Assembly: GCA_033852075.1 (NCBI GenBank) | Contig: JAWSVC010000021.1 | Span: forward strand, 11,268-75,267 | Direction of reading: 5' to 3' | Length of the DNA: 64,000 nucleotides | Origin: QZLE01 sp033852075 | Lineage (GTDB): Bacteria > Pseudomonadota > Gammaproteobacteria > QZLD01 | Shown here: piece after piece, positions 52,074 through 60,694 of the stretch | How positions within the stretch are numbered: position 1 is the first letter of the stretch | Layout of the letters: every line of letters starts with the position of its first letter | Made by a program: the position numbers and the translations under genes | The notes under the pieces: model-generated | The model's database searches: none | Told to the model about the DNA's origin: nothing | What the model saw: only the letters and a program-made list of their open reading frames with translations

Positions 52074-53999
52074 TTAAGCGTTTTCTGCTTCTAACTCTTC
52101 GTCAGTTTTACCAACACCATTAGTCATTAAAGAAACAACTATTAGTGCGATAAACGCTAGAGGAATAGAAACAATACCAGGGTTGTTTAGAGCCCATGGA
52201 GCATCGCTAGCTAGGTAACCATACTTATCATACATTGATGGAGATAGTAGGATAATACCTAGTGAAGATACGATACCAACGATAATTGAAGCAGCAATAC
52301 CTTGTGATGTAGTACGTTTCCAGAACAGGATCATGATGATCGCAGGTAGGTTAGCAGAAGCAGCTACCGCGAACGCCCAACCCACTAGGAACGATACGTT
52401 CATACCTTTAAAGGCAATACCAAGAAGAATTGCAATAACACCAACTACAACAGCAGCGATCTTACCAGCACGTACCTTACCAGCATCATCAAACTGAACA
52501 CCGAAGAAGTTAGTCAGAAGGTCATGAGCAACCGCACCAGAAGCAGCAACGATCAGACCAGATACAGTACCAAGTACGGTTGAGAACGCAATCGAAGAGA
52601 TGATTGAGAACAGAACCACACCAAACGACAGAGCAACCAACGGAGCCGACATATTGCCTTCAAGAACGTTGATAACACCGTTTGTCATAGCACCAATACC
52701 CATGAATAGAGTCAGGATGTAGAAGAAACCGATCGCGCCGATAGCAACGATAGTTGATTTTCTAGCATCAGCCTGACTAGGTACAGTGTAGTAACGGATA
52801 AGAATGTGTGGAAGAGCAGCAGTACCACAGAATAGAGCAAGCATAAGTGAAACAAAGTTTAGCTTGTCTAAGAATGTACCTTCTACTTTAAACTTCATGC
52901 CAGGACGAAGAATCTTGGTTCCTGGAACTGGTTTTTGGTAGTAGATATCGTATGTATTGCCACCATCAAGAATTCTTTTCTTACCCCAAAGGATAATTTC
53001 AGAATCACGAACAACGTTTAGGAACTCGAAAGGACCAACCGCACCAGTTTGAGCAACTTCTTTACCATCAACAATCAGTTTAGAAGCACTACCAACTTTA
53101 AAGAATCTCTTGTCTTCTTTGCTACCACCGTTAAAAAGTTCTGTACCATCAGCAAGAACAGTGTGGCTAAGAGTTTCTTCCAGGTGATCACCTTTGATCT
53201 TCCAGATAGAGTTAAAGCCATCTTTAGCAAGCATTACATAGCCGTCTTTGATGAATGCATCATTTGGTTGAGAAACTACAGTATATGCAGGGTCATCAAT
53301 AGAAACCGCTCCACCTGCTACAGTAGCATGGATAGTTGTGAAGTTGTGATATGGAGTATCACCACCAGCATCAGGGCCTACTTGAAGACCACGAGTAAGG
53401 ATTGAGATCACAAGGATGAAAGAGAAGATCAATAGAAGACCACCTTTCATGAACTGTACGTATGTTGTAGAAGCCATACCCGCAGTAGCAACGATAACTG
53501 TTACGATGATACCTACGAATACAACACCAACCCAGTGAGGGAAACCAAGTAGAGGCTCAACAAGTACACCAGCACCAACCATCTGAGGAATCAGATAGAA
53601 GATAGATACGATCAAAGTAGAGATCGCAGCAGTAAGCTGAATACCTTTAGAATTGAATTTGCAGTCAAGAGCATCAGTAAATGTGTATTTACCAAGGCGT
53701 TTCATAGGCTCTGCAACAAGGAATAGAGCAACCATCCAACCAGCTAGATAACCAATTGAATATAGGAAACCATCGTAACCTTTGGTCGCGATCATGCCGC
53801 AAATACCTAGGAATGAAGCTGCAGACAGATAGTCACCGGCAAACGCAATACCGTTAACCGCCCAGTGGATTGTACCACCAGCAGCGTAGTAACCTTCTGC
53901 TGATTTGGTTCTACTACCTAAGTAGAAAGAGATACCAACAACAAAACATACAAAAGCTAAGAAAAGAACAACCGCTAGTACGGAGACGTCATAAGTCAT
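52074..53999 (-). CDS. ActP-like sodium:solute (acetate-type) symporter with large insertion
   Basis: Protein of 641 residues of the SSS family with about 13 TM segments. Core motifs are GGTIHWAVNGIAFAGDYLSA, FLGICGMIATKGYDGFLY and AGWMVALFLVAEPMKRLGKY near the N-terminus, and VLGTVSGLIVAASGAVAHDL later. Between TM segments, a soluble stretch of about 165 residues (roughly 210-375) is inserted; it is beta-rich with YVMLAKDGFNSIWKIKG. Standard ActP proteins are about 550 residues. The DUF485 partner lies 13 bases upstream. Likely cargo is acetate or another short carboxylate, inferred from the family. Confidence 0.88.
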   Translation of the reverse strand: MTYDVSVLAVVLFLAFVCFVVGISFYLGSRTKSAEGYYAAGGTIHWAVNGIAFAGDYLSAASFLGICGMIATKGYDGFLYSIGYLAGWMVALFLVAEPMKRLGKYTFTDALDCKFNSKGIQLTAAISTLIVSIFYLIPQMVGAGVLVEPLLGFPHWVGVVFVGIIVTVIVATAGMASTTYVQFMKGGLLLIFSFILVISILTRGLQVGPDAGGDTPYHNFTTIHATVAGGAVSIDDPAYTVVSQPNDAFIKDGYVMLAKDGFNSIWKIKGDHLEETLSHTVLADGTELFNGGSKEDKRFFKVGSASKLIVDGKEVAQTGAVGPFEFLNVVRDSEIILWGKKRILDGGNTYDIYYQKPVPGTKILRPGMKFKVEGTFLDKLNFVSLMLALFCGTAALPHILIRYYTVPSQADARKSTIVAIGAIGFFYILTLFMGIGAMTNGVINVLEGNMSAPLVALSFGVVLFSIISSIAFSTVLGTVSGLIVAASGAVAHDLLTNFFGVQFDDAGKVRAGKIAAVVVGVIAILLGIAFKGMNVSFLVGWAFAVAASANLPAIIMILFWKRTTSQGIAASIIVGIVSSLGIILLSPSMYDKYGYLASDAPWALNNPGIVSIPLAFIALIVVSLMTNGVGKTDEELEAENA

Positions 54000-54012
54000 T
54001 ATTTAATCCCCC

Positions 54013-54282
54013 TTAACCGTTAAGTCTTTTTTCTGCTTTATTGCAGAGACTGTTATAAACAAGAGCCATGATCAACGCTAGAACGATAAGACCAAAGCCA
54101 TACACAACAGCAACGTTTTGACCGCCAACCAATTTTTCCATGATTTTTGCATCATAGACATTGATTGCAACGAAGATTGCGTAAACGATTGTATAAACGA
54201 AGAAAAGTTTGATACCGAGAGCGCCTTTATATCCAGACGCGTTATCTTTGCCAAGCTTGACAGCTGGTCCATGACCACCCAT
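54013..54282 (-). CDS. DUF485 small membrane protein, symporter partner
   Basis: Protein of 89 residues with two TM segments (LFFVYTIVYAIFVAINVY and VVYGFGLIVLALIMALVY), matching DUF485 proteins encoded next to actP (E. coli yjcH type). It is the first gene of the operon and the symporter follows after 13 bases. AAGGAG precedes the ATG. The role is thought accessory to the transporter. Confidence 0.85.
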   Translation of the reverse strand: MGGHGPAVKLGKDNASGYKGALGIKLFFVYTIVYAIFVAINVYDAKIMEKLVGGQNVAVVYGFGLIVLALIMALVYNSLCNKAEKRLNG

Positions 54283-54751
54283 AGCCTACTCCTTAAGATT
54301 TTAGTACTAGACACCTACCCCAAAGGGTAACCCAAGTGGTCCAATAGCACTATGTACAAGCCTCCTGACGCCTCATACATTACTGGACCAACTTTTCCGT
54401 CTACTAATATTTGCCCTTGATATACATAGCTAAATTCATATGAAGAACATATACAGTAATCGGATGATGCCTGCATTATATGCATTACCTATTGATTGTC
54501 AACCAACAATCTCTTTATATGCAACTCACTGTAATAGACTAACAAATCAATACTTTACCAATTAACTCAGATTAATATTTATTATTATTCAACCGGTTAA
54601 GGACCATAAAATCTTTTTAAAAGATAAACGACATCCCCGCACTTTAAAAATCCCCCCCCAATGCTTTCAAAAACTAAAATATCCAAGTTCAGTTTATCCC
54701 GAGTACCTTTTCGCTTATAATGCGCTGAATTTAATTTTTACCATTATACAT
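54283..54751. other. Intergenic region, divergent DUF485-actP and yhcC
   Basis: 469 AT-rich bases without a gene. A TATAAT at 54716-54721, 31 bases before the yhcC ATG, is a plausible -10 box; its -35 is poor. Nothing else was recognised. Confidence 0.5.
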
Positions 54752-55696
54752 ATGCAGCTTCCTAATCTAGTTAACACCTTCGGCCACGCCATGTTTGAAA
54801 AATATGGCTGTAAGGTCCACAAACTCACTATAAACGCCCAATTTACCTGCCCTAACAGAGATGGCAGCAAAGGGGTTGGCGGCTGCACATTTTGCAATAA
54901 CGAATCTTTCAATCCAAACACAGCCCAAACACCATCTATCAGCGATCAACTTAAAAGCGGCAGAACTGTAGTACGCAAAAGAACCGGAGCAAGAAAATAT
55001 ATTGCGTATTTCCAGGCCTACACCAATACCTATGCCCACGTTGCGCAATTAGAAAAGATGTACAACCAAGTTCTGGAAGAGCGTGATGTTATTGGCCTTT
55101 CAATAGGAACCAGGCCAGACTGCGTACCAGATGCTACTCTGGAACTATTAGCAAAATACAAAGATCAGGGGCACGAAGTTTGCCTTGAATTAGGGCTACA
55201 AACTGCATCTGACACAACACTGGAAACCGTTAATCGGGGCCATACCTTTGCAGAATATGCCGACGCCATAACACGAGCCCAAAAACTTGGCCTCGATATC
55301 TGCACCCATCTGATAATCGGGCTCCCGGGAGAAAAACCTGAAGATAGCCTGGAGACTCTGAAAAAGGTTGTCGACCTTGGAACCAACGGGCTAAAACTAC
55401 ACCCGTTACATATTGTTCGTAACACCCCTCTTGCCAAAGAGTGGGAAGCTGGTAACTACACTCCGCTAAAGTTTGCCGAATACACCAATATTGCTGCCGA
55501 AATGATTCGCCATACTCCTGGCGATGTTATCTTCCATCGCATAACCGGAACTGCACAAATGGATGTTCTGCTGGCACCTGAATGGTGTAATAAAAAATGG
55601 ATGGTATTAAATGATATCGCAGCCAACCTGCATCAGTTTGGAGCTCAAGGCAGCGCCATAGGCAAACCGTTCATCCCAACCAAGATCTACACCTGA
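54752..55696 (+). CDS. yhcC: YhcC-type radical SAM protein
   Basis: Protein of 314 residues of the TIGR01212 radical-SAM family. It opens NTFGHAMFEKYGCKVHKLTI and has a Cys cluster TCPNRDGSKGVGGCTFCNNE (C-x11-C-x2-C). GLSIGTRPDCVP and LELGLQTASDTTLETVNRGH are typical. The substrate is not established. Its stop overlaps the first possible ubiU start (TGATG), so the three genes yhcC-ubiU-ubiV look like one operon. Confidence 0.9.
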   Translation: MQLPNLVNTFGHAMFEKYGCKVHKLTINAQFTCPNRDGSKGVGGCTFCNNESFNPNTAQTPSISDQLKSGRTVVRKRTGARKYIAYFQAYTNTYAHVAQLEKMYNQVLEERDVIGLSIGTRPDCVPDATLELLAKYKDQGHEVCLELGLQTASDTTLETVNRGHTFAEYADAITRAQKLGLDICTHLIIGLPGEKPEDSLETLKKVVDLGTNGLKLHPLHIVRNTPLAKEWEAGNYTPLKFAEYTNIAAEMIRHTPGDVIFHRITGTAQMDVLLAPEWCNKKWMVLNDIAANLHQFGAQGSAIGKPFIPTKIYT

Positions 55697-55710
55697 TGGA
55701 GAACGACCTA

Positions 55711-56712
55711 ATGGAAAAGAGCATGGAGTTAGTATGCCCTGCCGGCAACCTACCTGCACTTAAGGCCGCTGTTGATAACGGTGCGGACTCTGTATATCTT
55801 GGATTTAAAGACGAAACTAACGCCCGCCACTTTCCCGGCCTGAATTTCTCAGCAAAAAACATTAGCAAGGCAGTAAACTATGCTCACGCAAAAGGTGCGA
55901 AAGTTTTGGTTGCAATAAACACCTTCCCCCAACCCGCGCAATGGAAAAAATGGGAAGATGCAGTGGATCTTGCCGCGAATGCCGGAACCGATGCAATTAT
56001 CGTCGCCGATATTGGGGTACTGGATTATGCCCTTAGCAAACATCCAAACCTGAACCGCCACCTATCAGTTCAGGGCTCTGCAACCAATATTGAATCGCTA
56101 AATTTTTATATAGAAAACTTTGGCATCAAACGAGCGGTACTTCCTCGCGTACTTACCGTCGAACAAATCAAAGAGATATGCACCAATATTTCAATAGATA
56201 TTGAGGTATTTGGCTTTGGCAGTTTGTGCGTTATGACCGAAGGACGTTGCATGCTGTCATCCTATGCCACTGGCCAATCACCCAATACATACGGAGCCTG
56301 TTCTCCGGCCAGCCATGTAAAATGGCTGGAAAACAACGATTCACTCGAATGCCGCCTAAACGACATCCTGCTCGACAGCTATAAAAAGGATGAAAATGCC
56401 GCTTACCCTACTCCATGCAAGGGTAGATATAACGTTAATGGTAAAACTACATATGCCTTTGAAACACCTATCAGCCTAAATACTATTCATGTACTTGACC
56501 AATTAATCGCCGCAGGAGCAAAGGCATTAAAGATAGAAGGCAGACAACGCAGCCCAGCCTATGTTGCTAAAGTTACCCTAGCCTGGCGCTCAGCTATTGA
56601 CGCAATCACTGCAGATGCCAAAACAATTCCTAACAAAGCACGTAATGAACTACAGAGTATTACCGAGGGAATTGACTCCACTACAGGCCCATACCAAAAA
56701 GGGTGGCGCTAA
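55711..56712 (+). CDS. ubiU: UbiU: O2-independent ubiquinone hydroxylation protein
   Basis: U32-peptidase-family protein (YhbU) that, with UbiV, hydroxylates ubiquinone precursors without oxygen. The conserved opening is MELVCPAGNLPALKAAVDNG. The [4Fe-4S] Cys are seen in FGSLCVMTEGRCMLSSY, TYGACSPASH and TPCKGRYNV. Possible starts are 55696, 55711 (GGAG 8 bases upstream) and 55723 (matching the usual family N-terminus). It overlaps ubiV by 10 bases. Confidence 0.92.
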   Translation: MEKSMELVCPAGNLPALKAAVDNGADSVYLGFKDETNARHFPGLNFSAKNISKAVNYAHAKGAKVLVAINTFPQPAQWKKWEDAVDLAANAGTDAIIVADIGVLDYALSKHPNLNRHLSVQGSATNIESLNFYIENFGIKRAVLPRVLTVEQIKEICTNISIDIEVFGFGSLCVMTEGRCMLSSYATGQSPNTYGACSPASHVKWLENNDSLECRLNDILLDSYKKDENAAYPTPCKGRYNVNGKTTYAFETPISLNTIHVLDQLIAAGAKALKIEGRQRSPAYVAKVTLAWRSAIDAITADAKTIPNKARNELQSITEGIDSTTGPYQKGWR

Positions 56713-57587
56713 TGCAGATATCTCTCAGCCAAATCCCCTTCAATTGGAACCTAAAAACCGTTACTGAATTTTATCGGGAAATGGCAAGCCTTCCTCTTGA
56801 TACTATCTACATCGGCAATACGGTATGCAGCAAGCGTGAAACAACCATATCAACTAAACAATGGCTGCAAATTGCAGAAAAATTACAAGCAACTGACAAA
56901 AAGGTAATTTTCTCTACCCTTGGATTAATTGAAACCACCGCAGAACTCAGTCAGTTAACAAATATATGTGCCGACACACCATTCTTAATCGAGGCTAACG
57001 ACATTGGCACAGTTAATATCCTTAACCACCATAATAAAGAATTTGCCTGCGGCCCCGGAATAAACATCTACAACCACAACACCGCCAAGATCTTGCAAGA
57101 CAAAGGCATGGTGCGATGGACTCCTCCGATAGAGATCTCAATCAATGCTATCGCTGAAATAAAATCAGCATCCGAAAACTTAAACGCAACAATAGACCTT
57201 TATGCTTTTGGCTACCTCCCGTTAGCAATCTCTGCTCGCTGCTATAGCGCTCGCGTCGAAGAACTAGACAAAGAACACTGCGATAACATCTGCACAAAAA
57301 AACCATATGGCCATATGGTAGACACCACTGATGGCAGAGATTTTCTGCGTATCAACGGCACCCAAACCATGTCCGGCGCAATTCATAATAGCCTAAACGC
57401 CTGGAAACTTGCTGAATCAACAGGAATTGATTCACTACGCATATCACCCGCTAATGCAGATATAAAACAGGTGATCGAACAGACCCATAAAATGCTGAAA
57501 GGGGAAATGCCGGCAGTAGAAATTGACCTGGATCCAAGAGAGCGCTTTTGCCAGGGATTTGCGTTTGATGGAGCGGGGATTGAATAA
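56703..57587 (+). CDS. ubiV: UbiV: O2-independent ubiquinone hydroxylation protein
   Basis: Protein of 294 residues (YhbV/U32 family), heterodimer partner of UbiU. Cys ligands are in SARCYSARVEELDKEHCDNI and the following Cys-Thr-Lys-Lys. A start at 56712 (MQISLSQIPFNWN) just after the ubiU stop is possible; the frame opens at 56703. It fits a cell that respires without oxygen or fixes nitrogen at low oxygen. Confidence 0.92.
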   Translation: MALMQISLSQIPFNWNLKTVTEFYREMASLPLDTIYIGNTVCSKRETTISTKQWLQIAEKLQATDKKVIFSTLGLIETTAELSQLTNICADTPFLIEANDIGTVNILNHHNKEFACGPGINIYNHNTAKILQDKGMVRWTPPIEISINAIAEIKSASENLNATIDLYAFGYLPLAISARCYSARVEELDKEHCDNICTKKPYGHMVDTTDGRDFLRINGTQTMSGAIHNSLNAWKLAESTGIDSLRISPANADIKQVIEQTHKMLKGEMPAVEIDLDPRERFCQGFAFDGAGIE

Positions 57588-57600
57588 AGACACGCTTAAA

Positions 57601-57632
57601 TAATACCTAATACCTAATACCTAATACCTAAT
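57601..57632. repeat. Tandem 7-bp repeat
   Basis: TAATACC is repeated 4 times plus TAAT, immediately after ubiV. Confidence 0.9.
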
Positions 57633-57640
57633 TTTTCCTG

Positions 57641-57726
57641 CGAGAATCGAAGGATCCCGCCCAGCAGTCTCAATAATTAAATTACGCTTTGAAATTGAAG
57701 ACACTTTGATTTGAGCAGGGGGAATT
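57641..57726. repeat. Dispersed intergenic repeat, copy B
   Basis: CGCCCAGCAGTCTCAATAAT and CACTTTGATTTGAGCAGGGG match copy A at 45155-45235. Confidence 0.7.
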
Positions 57727-57793
57727 CGGTATTGATATGTCTATATCAAATAATGATTTATATAGCTACTTTTTCTGGATACCGGCCTTCGCC

Positions 57794-57999
57794 CACTGCT
57801 GTCCGGGGAAAATATTGCGAACCTTCGGAAAGCAATGTTGAGCAAAGTTCTGGAATGAAGCTGGTGATTTTAGACTTAAACTCTTCAAGCTCCCTGAGCC
57901 CTTCGGCTACGCTCAGGATAAACCAAGGCCGAAGGGTCAANNCTTCGGCTACGCTCAGCCATCTTGATTCTATTAAATTACTTTCCCCGGACACTAATG
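57794..57999. mobile_element. MITE-like transposon, copy 4 (assembly gap inside)
   Basis: The left end is CACTGCTGTCCGGGGAAA and the right end a diverged complement. A perfect GGCCTTCGCC duplication lies at 57784-57793 and 58000-58009. The interior is inverted relative to copy 1 and carries extra CTTCGGCTACGCTCAG units. Two Ns occur at 57941-57942. The 431-base gap 57588-58018 holds this, the two repeats above, and no gene. Confidence 0.85.
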
Positions 58000-58018
58000 G
58001 GCCTTCGCCGGTATGACG

Positions 58019-58519
58019 CTATTTTTTCTTTAGAACAATTCGCTCAACATAATCGGCGGCACACTGGAGGAATATATCAACAGGCATGGGAATTACACTC
58101 TCATCCACAGAATCCAGCAGATTCTTAACCTGCAACCCTATCTCGGTATCCCCAATAATTTCTAGCCTACGCTGAAAAAACAGCGTATCCGGATCGACCC
58201 TGCGACTGGCAAGAAGAATAAATTCATTTACATCACCCTGAATTGTCACCGTAGGTTCATCCAAGTGCGACAACATCTTAAACCCATCATCGAAAGTAAA
58301 AAACCACTTCAAACCTATATCTCGCATATGAATTAATAATGCATTTTCACACAAGAAGTCTACGTCTCCATCTTCTATCTGTTCTGCAAAGATATCCCCT
58401 AAAATCGAGGCTAAACACCACCCTTGAAGCCCTATTGGCACAAAATTTAATGGAAACATCATCAAAGATGGGATTTTTTTTAATATTTTGTCTGGAAATG
58501 TAGTGCCATGAAGTGTCAT
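58019..58519 (-). CDS. ubiT: UbiT: SCP2-domain lipid carrier for anaerobic ubiquinone synthesis
   Basis: Protein of 166 residues from the ATG at 58519 (AGG 6 bases upstream); the frame is open to 58570. The SCP2 sterol-carrier fold has TVTIQGDVNEFILLASRRVD and FFQRRLEIIGDTEIGLQVKN, diagnostic of UbiT (YhbT). UbiT binds ubiquinone intermediates for UbiU-UbiV. It is convergent with ubiV, with transposon debris between. Confidence 0.9.
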   Translation of the reverse strand: MTLHGTTFPDKILKKIPSLMMFPLNFVPIGLQGWCLASILGDIFAEQIEDGDVDFLCENALLIHMRDIGLKWFFTFDDGFKMLSHLDEPTVTIQGDVNEFILLASRRVDPDTLFFQRRLEIIGDTEIGLQVKNLLDSVDESVIPMPVDIFLQCAADYVERIVLKKK

Positions 58520-58623
58520 AATACGCCTGTTTTGAAACTTGGTTTTAAAACAGCAGGCAAAAAGATCCAAATATCATTTGATATCAATGATCATGCCTAC
58601 TGCAGTTAAGCTCGGGATTAACC

Positions 58624-58664
58624 CCTAAAATAACGCAGTAATTATTACAGTTTTAGGTTTTTTT
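58624..58664 (+). terminator. Terminator-like hairpin upstream of fabA
   Basis: CCTAAAA (58624-58630) pairs with TTTTAGG (58651-58657), with an inner GTAAT/ATTAC stem, followed by seven T. It ends 43 bases before the fabA ATG and no plus-strand gene ends upstream. Confidence 0.6.
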
Positions 58665-58706
58665 GGCACTATGTAATTAGTACCAACACAATATTATGGA
58701 TATAGA

Positions 58707-59246
58707 ATGACGGAAAAAGTAAGCGAAGGCGTAGTTAGACAATCAAGCTACAGTAGAGAAGAACTTCTAAAGTGCGGTCACGGAGAGCTATTTGGACCAG
58801 GAAATGCCCAGCTACCAGTTCCAAACATGTTGATGATGGATCGTATCGTAACCATATCAGAAGAAGGTGGTGCTTTCGGTAAAGGCCAAATCATTGCTGA
58901 ACTCGACATCAATCCAGACCTTTGGTTCTTTGAATGTCATTTCCCTGGTGATCCCGTAATGCCTGGCTGCTTGGGACTTGATGCAATGTGGCAATTAGTT
59001 GGTTTTTACCTAGGATGGCTTGGCAACCCAGGTAAAGGCAGAGCCCTTGGTGCTGGCGAAGTTAAATTCACAGGACAGGTTTTACCAACCCATAAAAAAG
59101 TCACCTACAAAATCGACCTTAAGCGCGTTATTGCTCGCAGTCTGGTAATGGGCATAGCAAATGGTACTATGTACGTAGATGACAAAGAGATATACACCAC
59201 CAAAGACCTTAAAGTTGGACTATTTACCTCAACAGAGAGTTTTTAA
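58707..59246 (+). CDS. fabA: FabA: 3-hydroxydecanoyl-ACP dehydratase/isomerase
   Basis: Makes the cis-3-decenoyl-ACP branch point of anaerobic unsaturated fatty acid synthesis. The protein has 179 residues. The catalytic His is in FFECHFPGDPVMPGCLGLDA and the partner Asp in the LGLDAMWQL helix. The stop overlaps the fabB start by one base. Confidence 0.96.
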   Translation: MTEKVSEGVVRQSSYSREELLKCGHGELFGPGNAQLPVPNMLMMDRIVTISEEGGAFGKGQIIAELDINPDLWFFECHFPGDPVMPGCLGLDAMWQLVGFYLGWLGNPGKGRALGAGEVKFTGQVLPTHKKVTYKIDLKRVIARSLVMGIANGTMYVDDKEIYTTKDLKVGLFTSTESF

Positions 59247-60463
59247 TGAAAAGAGCTGTTATAACTGGACTAGGGATTGTTTCTTGTCTTGGTAATGACA
59301 AAGAAACAGTTAAAGAATCATTACTCAACGGCAAATCAGGAATCAAATTTAATGAATCCTATAAAGAAAAAGGGCTAAGAAGCCAAGTTTCTGGATCCGT
59401 TGACATCAAAATAGAAGATCTTATTGATCGCAAAATCAGAAGATTCATGTCTGATGCGTCTGCTTATGCATACATATCTATGCAACAAGCTATTAAGGAT
59501 GCCGGGTTATCAGATGAAGATGTGTCTAACCCAAGATCTGGACTAATCGTAGGAACTGGTGGAGCTTCACCTGAAAATATCGTCTCCTATGTAGATACAG
59601 TTGAAAGGCGAGGAGCTCGTAAGGTATCACCTTATATGGTTCCAAGAGTTATGTGCAGTTCCACTTCTGCAGCTCTTGCAACACCATTCAAGATTAAAGG
59701 TGTAAATATATCTATTAGTTCAGCCTGCGCAACCAGTGCACACTGTATCGGTTCAGCATATGAACAAATCCAGTTAGGCAAACAAGATATAGTTTTTGCC
59801 GGTGGTGGCGAAGAGGAAAACTGGATACTTACAGTTATCTTTGACGCAATGGGAGCGCTTACATCACAATACAACGACACTCCTGAAACAGCCTCTAGAA
59901 CCTACGATAAAAACCGCGATGGTTTTGCAATCGCAGGCGGTGGCGGCATCGTTGTGGTAGAAGAACTGGAGCATGCACTTGCTCGTGGCGCAAATATCTA
60001 TGCTGAAATCGTTGGCTTTGGTTCCACATCTGACGGCTATGACATGGTAGCCCCATCAGGAGAAGGTGCCGCTCGCTGTATGAAACAGGCAATAGAAAAT
60101 CTTGACGCACCAATTGATTATATCAACACCCACGGCACCAGCACACCAGCTGGCGATGCTCCTGAAATGAGAGCTATCAGAGATGTATTTGGAGATAACA
60201 TTCCAAAACTTAGCTCTACTAAACCACTTTCAGGTCACTCTCTTGGCGCAGCAAGCGTACATGAAACAATTTATTCTCTAATTATGATGGAAAATAGCTT
60301 CATCACAGCTTCTGCAAACATACAAGAGCTAGATCCGGAATTCGAAGGAATGCCGATTATTCGCGAAACTGAAACTAATACGGAACTCAATACTGTAATC
60401 TCTAATAGTTTTGGTTTTGGTGGCACCAACGCCACCCTAGCCTTCCAAAAATATAAGGGTTAA
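59246..60463 (+). CDS. fabB: FabB: 3-oxoacyl-ACP synthase I
   Basis: Elongates the unsaturated intermediates from FabA. The protein has 405 residues. The nucleophile Cys is in ISSACATSAHCIGSAYEQI, and the His residues in NTHGTSTPAGDAPEM and KPLSGHSLGAASVHE. The GFGGTNATL C-terminal motif is intact. The fabA-fabB pair is characteristic of gammaproteobacteria. A terminator follows. Confidence 0.96.
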   Translation: MKRAVITGLGIVSCLGNDKETVKESLLNGKSGIKFNESYKEKGLRSQVSGSVDIKIEDLIDRKIRRFMSDASAYAYISMQQAIKDAGLSDEDVSNPRSGLIVGTGGASPENIVSYVDTVERRGARKVSPYMVPRVMCSSTSAALATPFKIKGVNISISSACATSAHCIGSAYEQIQLGKQDIVFAGGGEEENWILTVIFDAMGALTSQYNDTPETASRTYDKNRDGFAIAGGGGIVVVEELEHALARGANIYAEIVGFGSTSDGYDMVAPSGEGAARCMKQAIENLDAPIDYINTHGTSTPAGDAPEMRAIRDVFGDNIPKLSSTKPLSGHSLGAASVHETIYSLIMMENSFITASANIQELDPEFEGMPIIRETETNTELNTVISNSFGFGGTNATLAFQKYKG

Positions 60464-60497
60464 TAAAAACCTGATATTTTTACAGCATATTGTATAT

Positions 60498-60522
60498 AGT
60501 CCCCGCTTTTGCGGGGATTTTT
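60498..60522 (+). terminator. Rho-independent terminator after fabB
   Basis: CCCCGC (60501-60506) pairs with GCGGGG (60511-60516) over TTTT, followed by ATTTTT. Confidence 0.9.
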
Positions 60523-60694
60523 ATATGTGCATTTGTTCTTATACGAAAGTAGAATTGCTATCAGCACCTCTAAAGTGTTAGATTAATGATCTGGCTTACA
60601 GACTATTTGCTTTTGCAATATCCCCGTAGCTGTAACCCAATACTAATTACAAAATATTTATTACAAAAATAGAAAACGTATAAAAGGAAAAATA

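Noticed and set aside
58571..58600. TTTGATATCAATGAT upstream of ubiT as an FNR box
   Set aside because: The FNR consensus is TTGAT-N4-ATCAA; the half-sites here are wrongly spaced or mismatched. Only the anaerobic context made it tempting.
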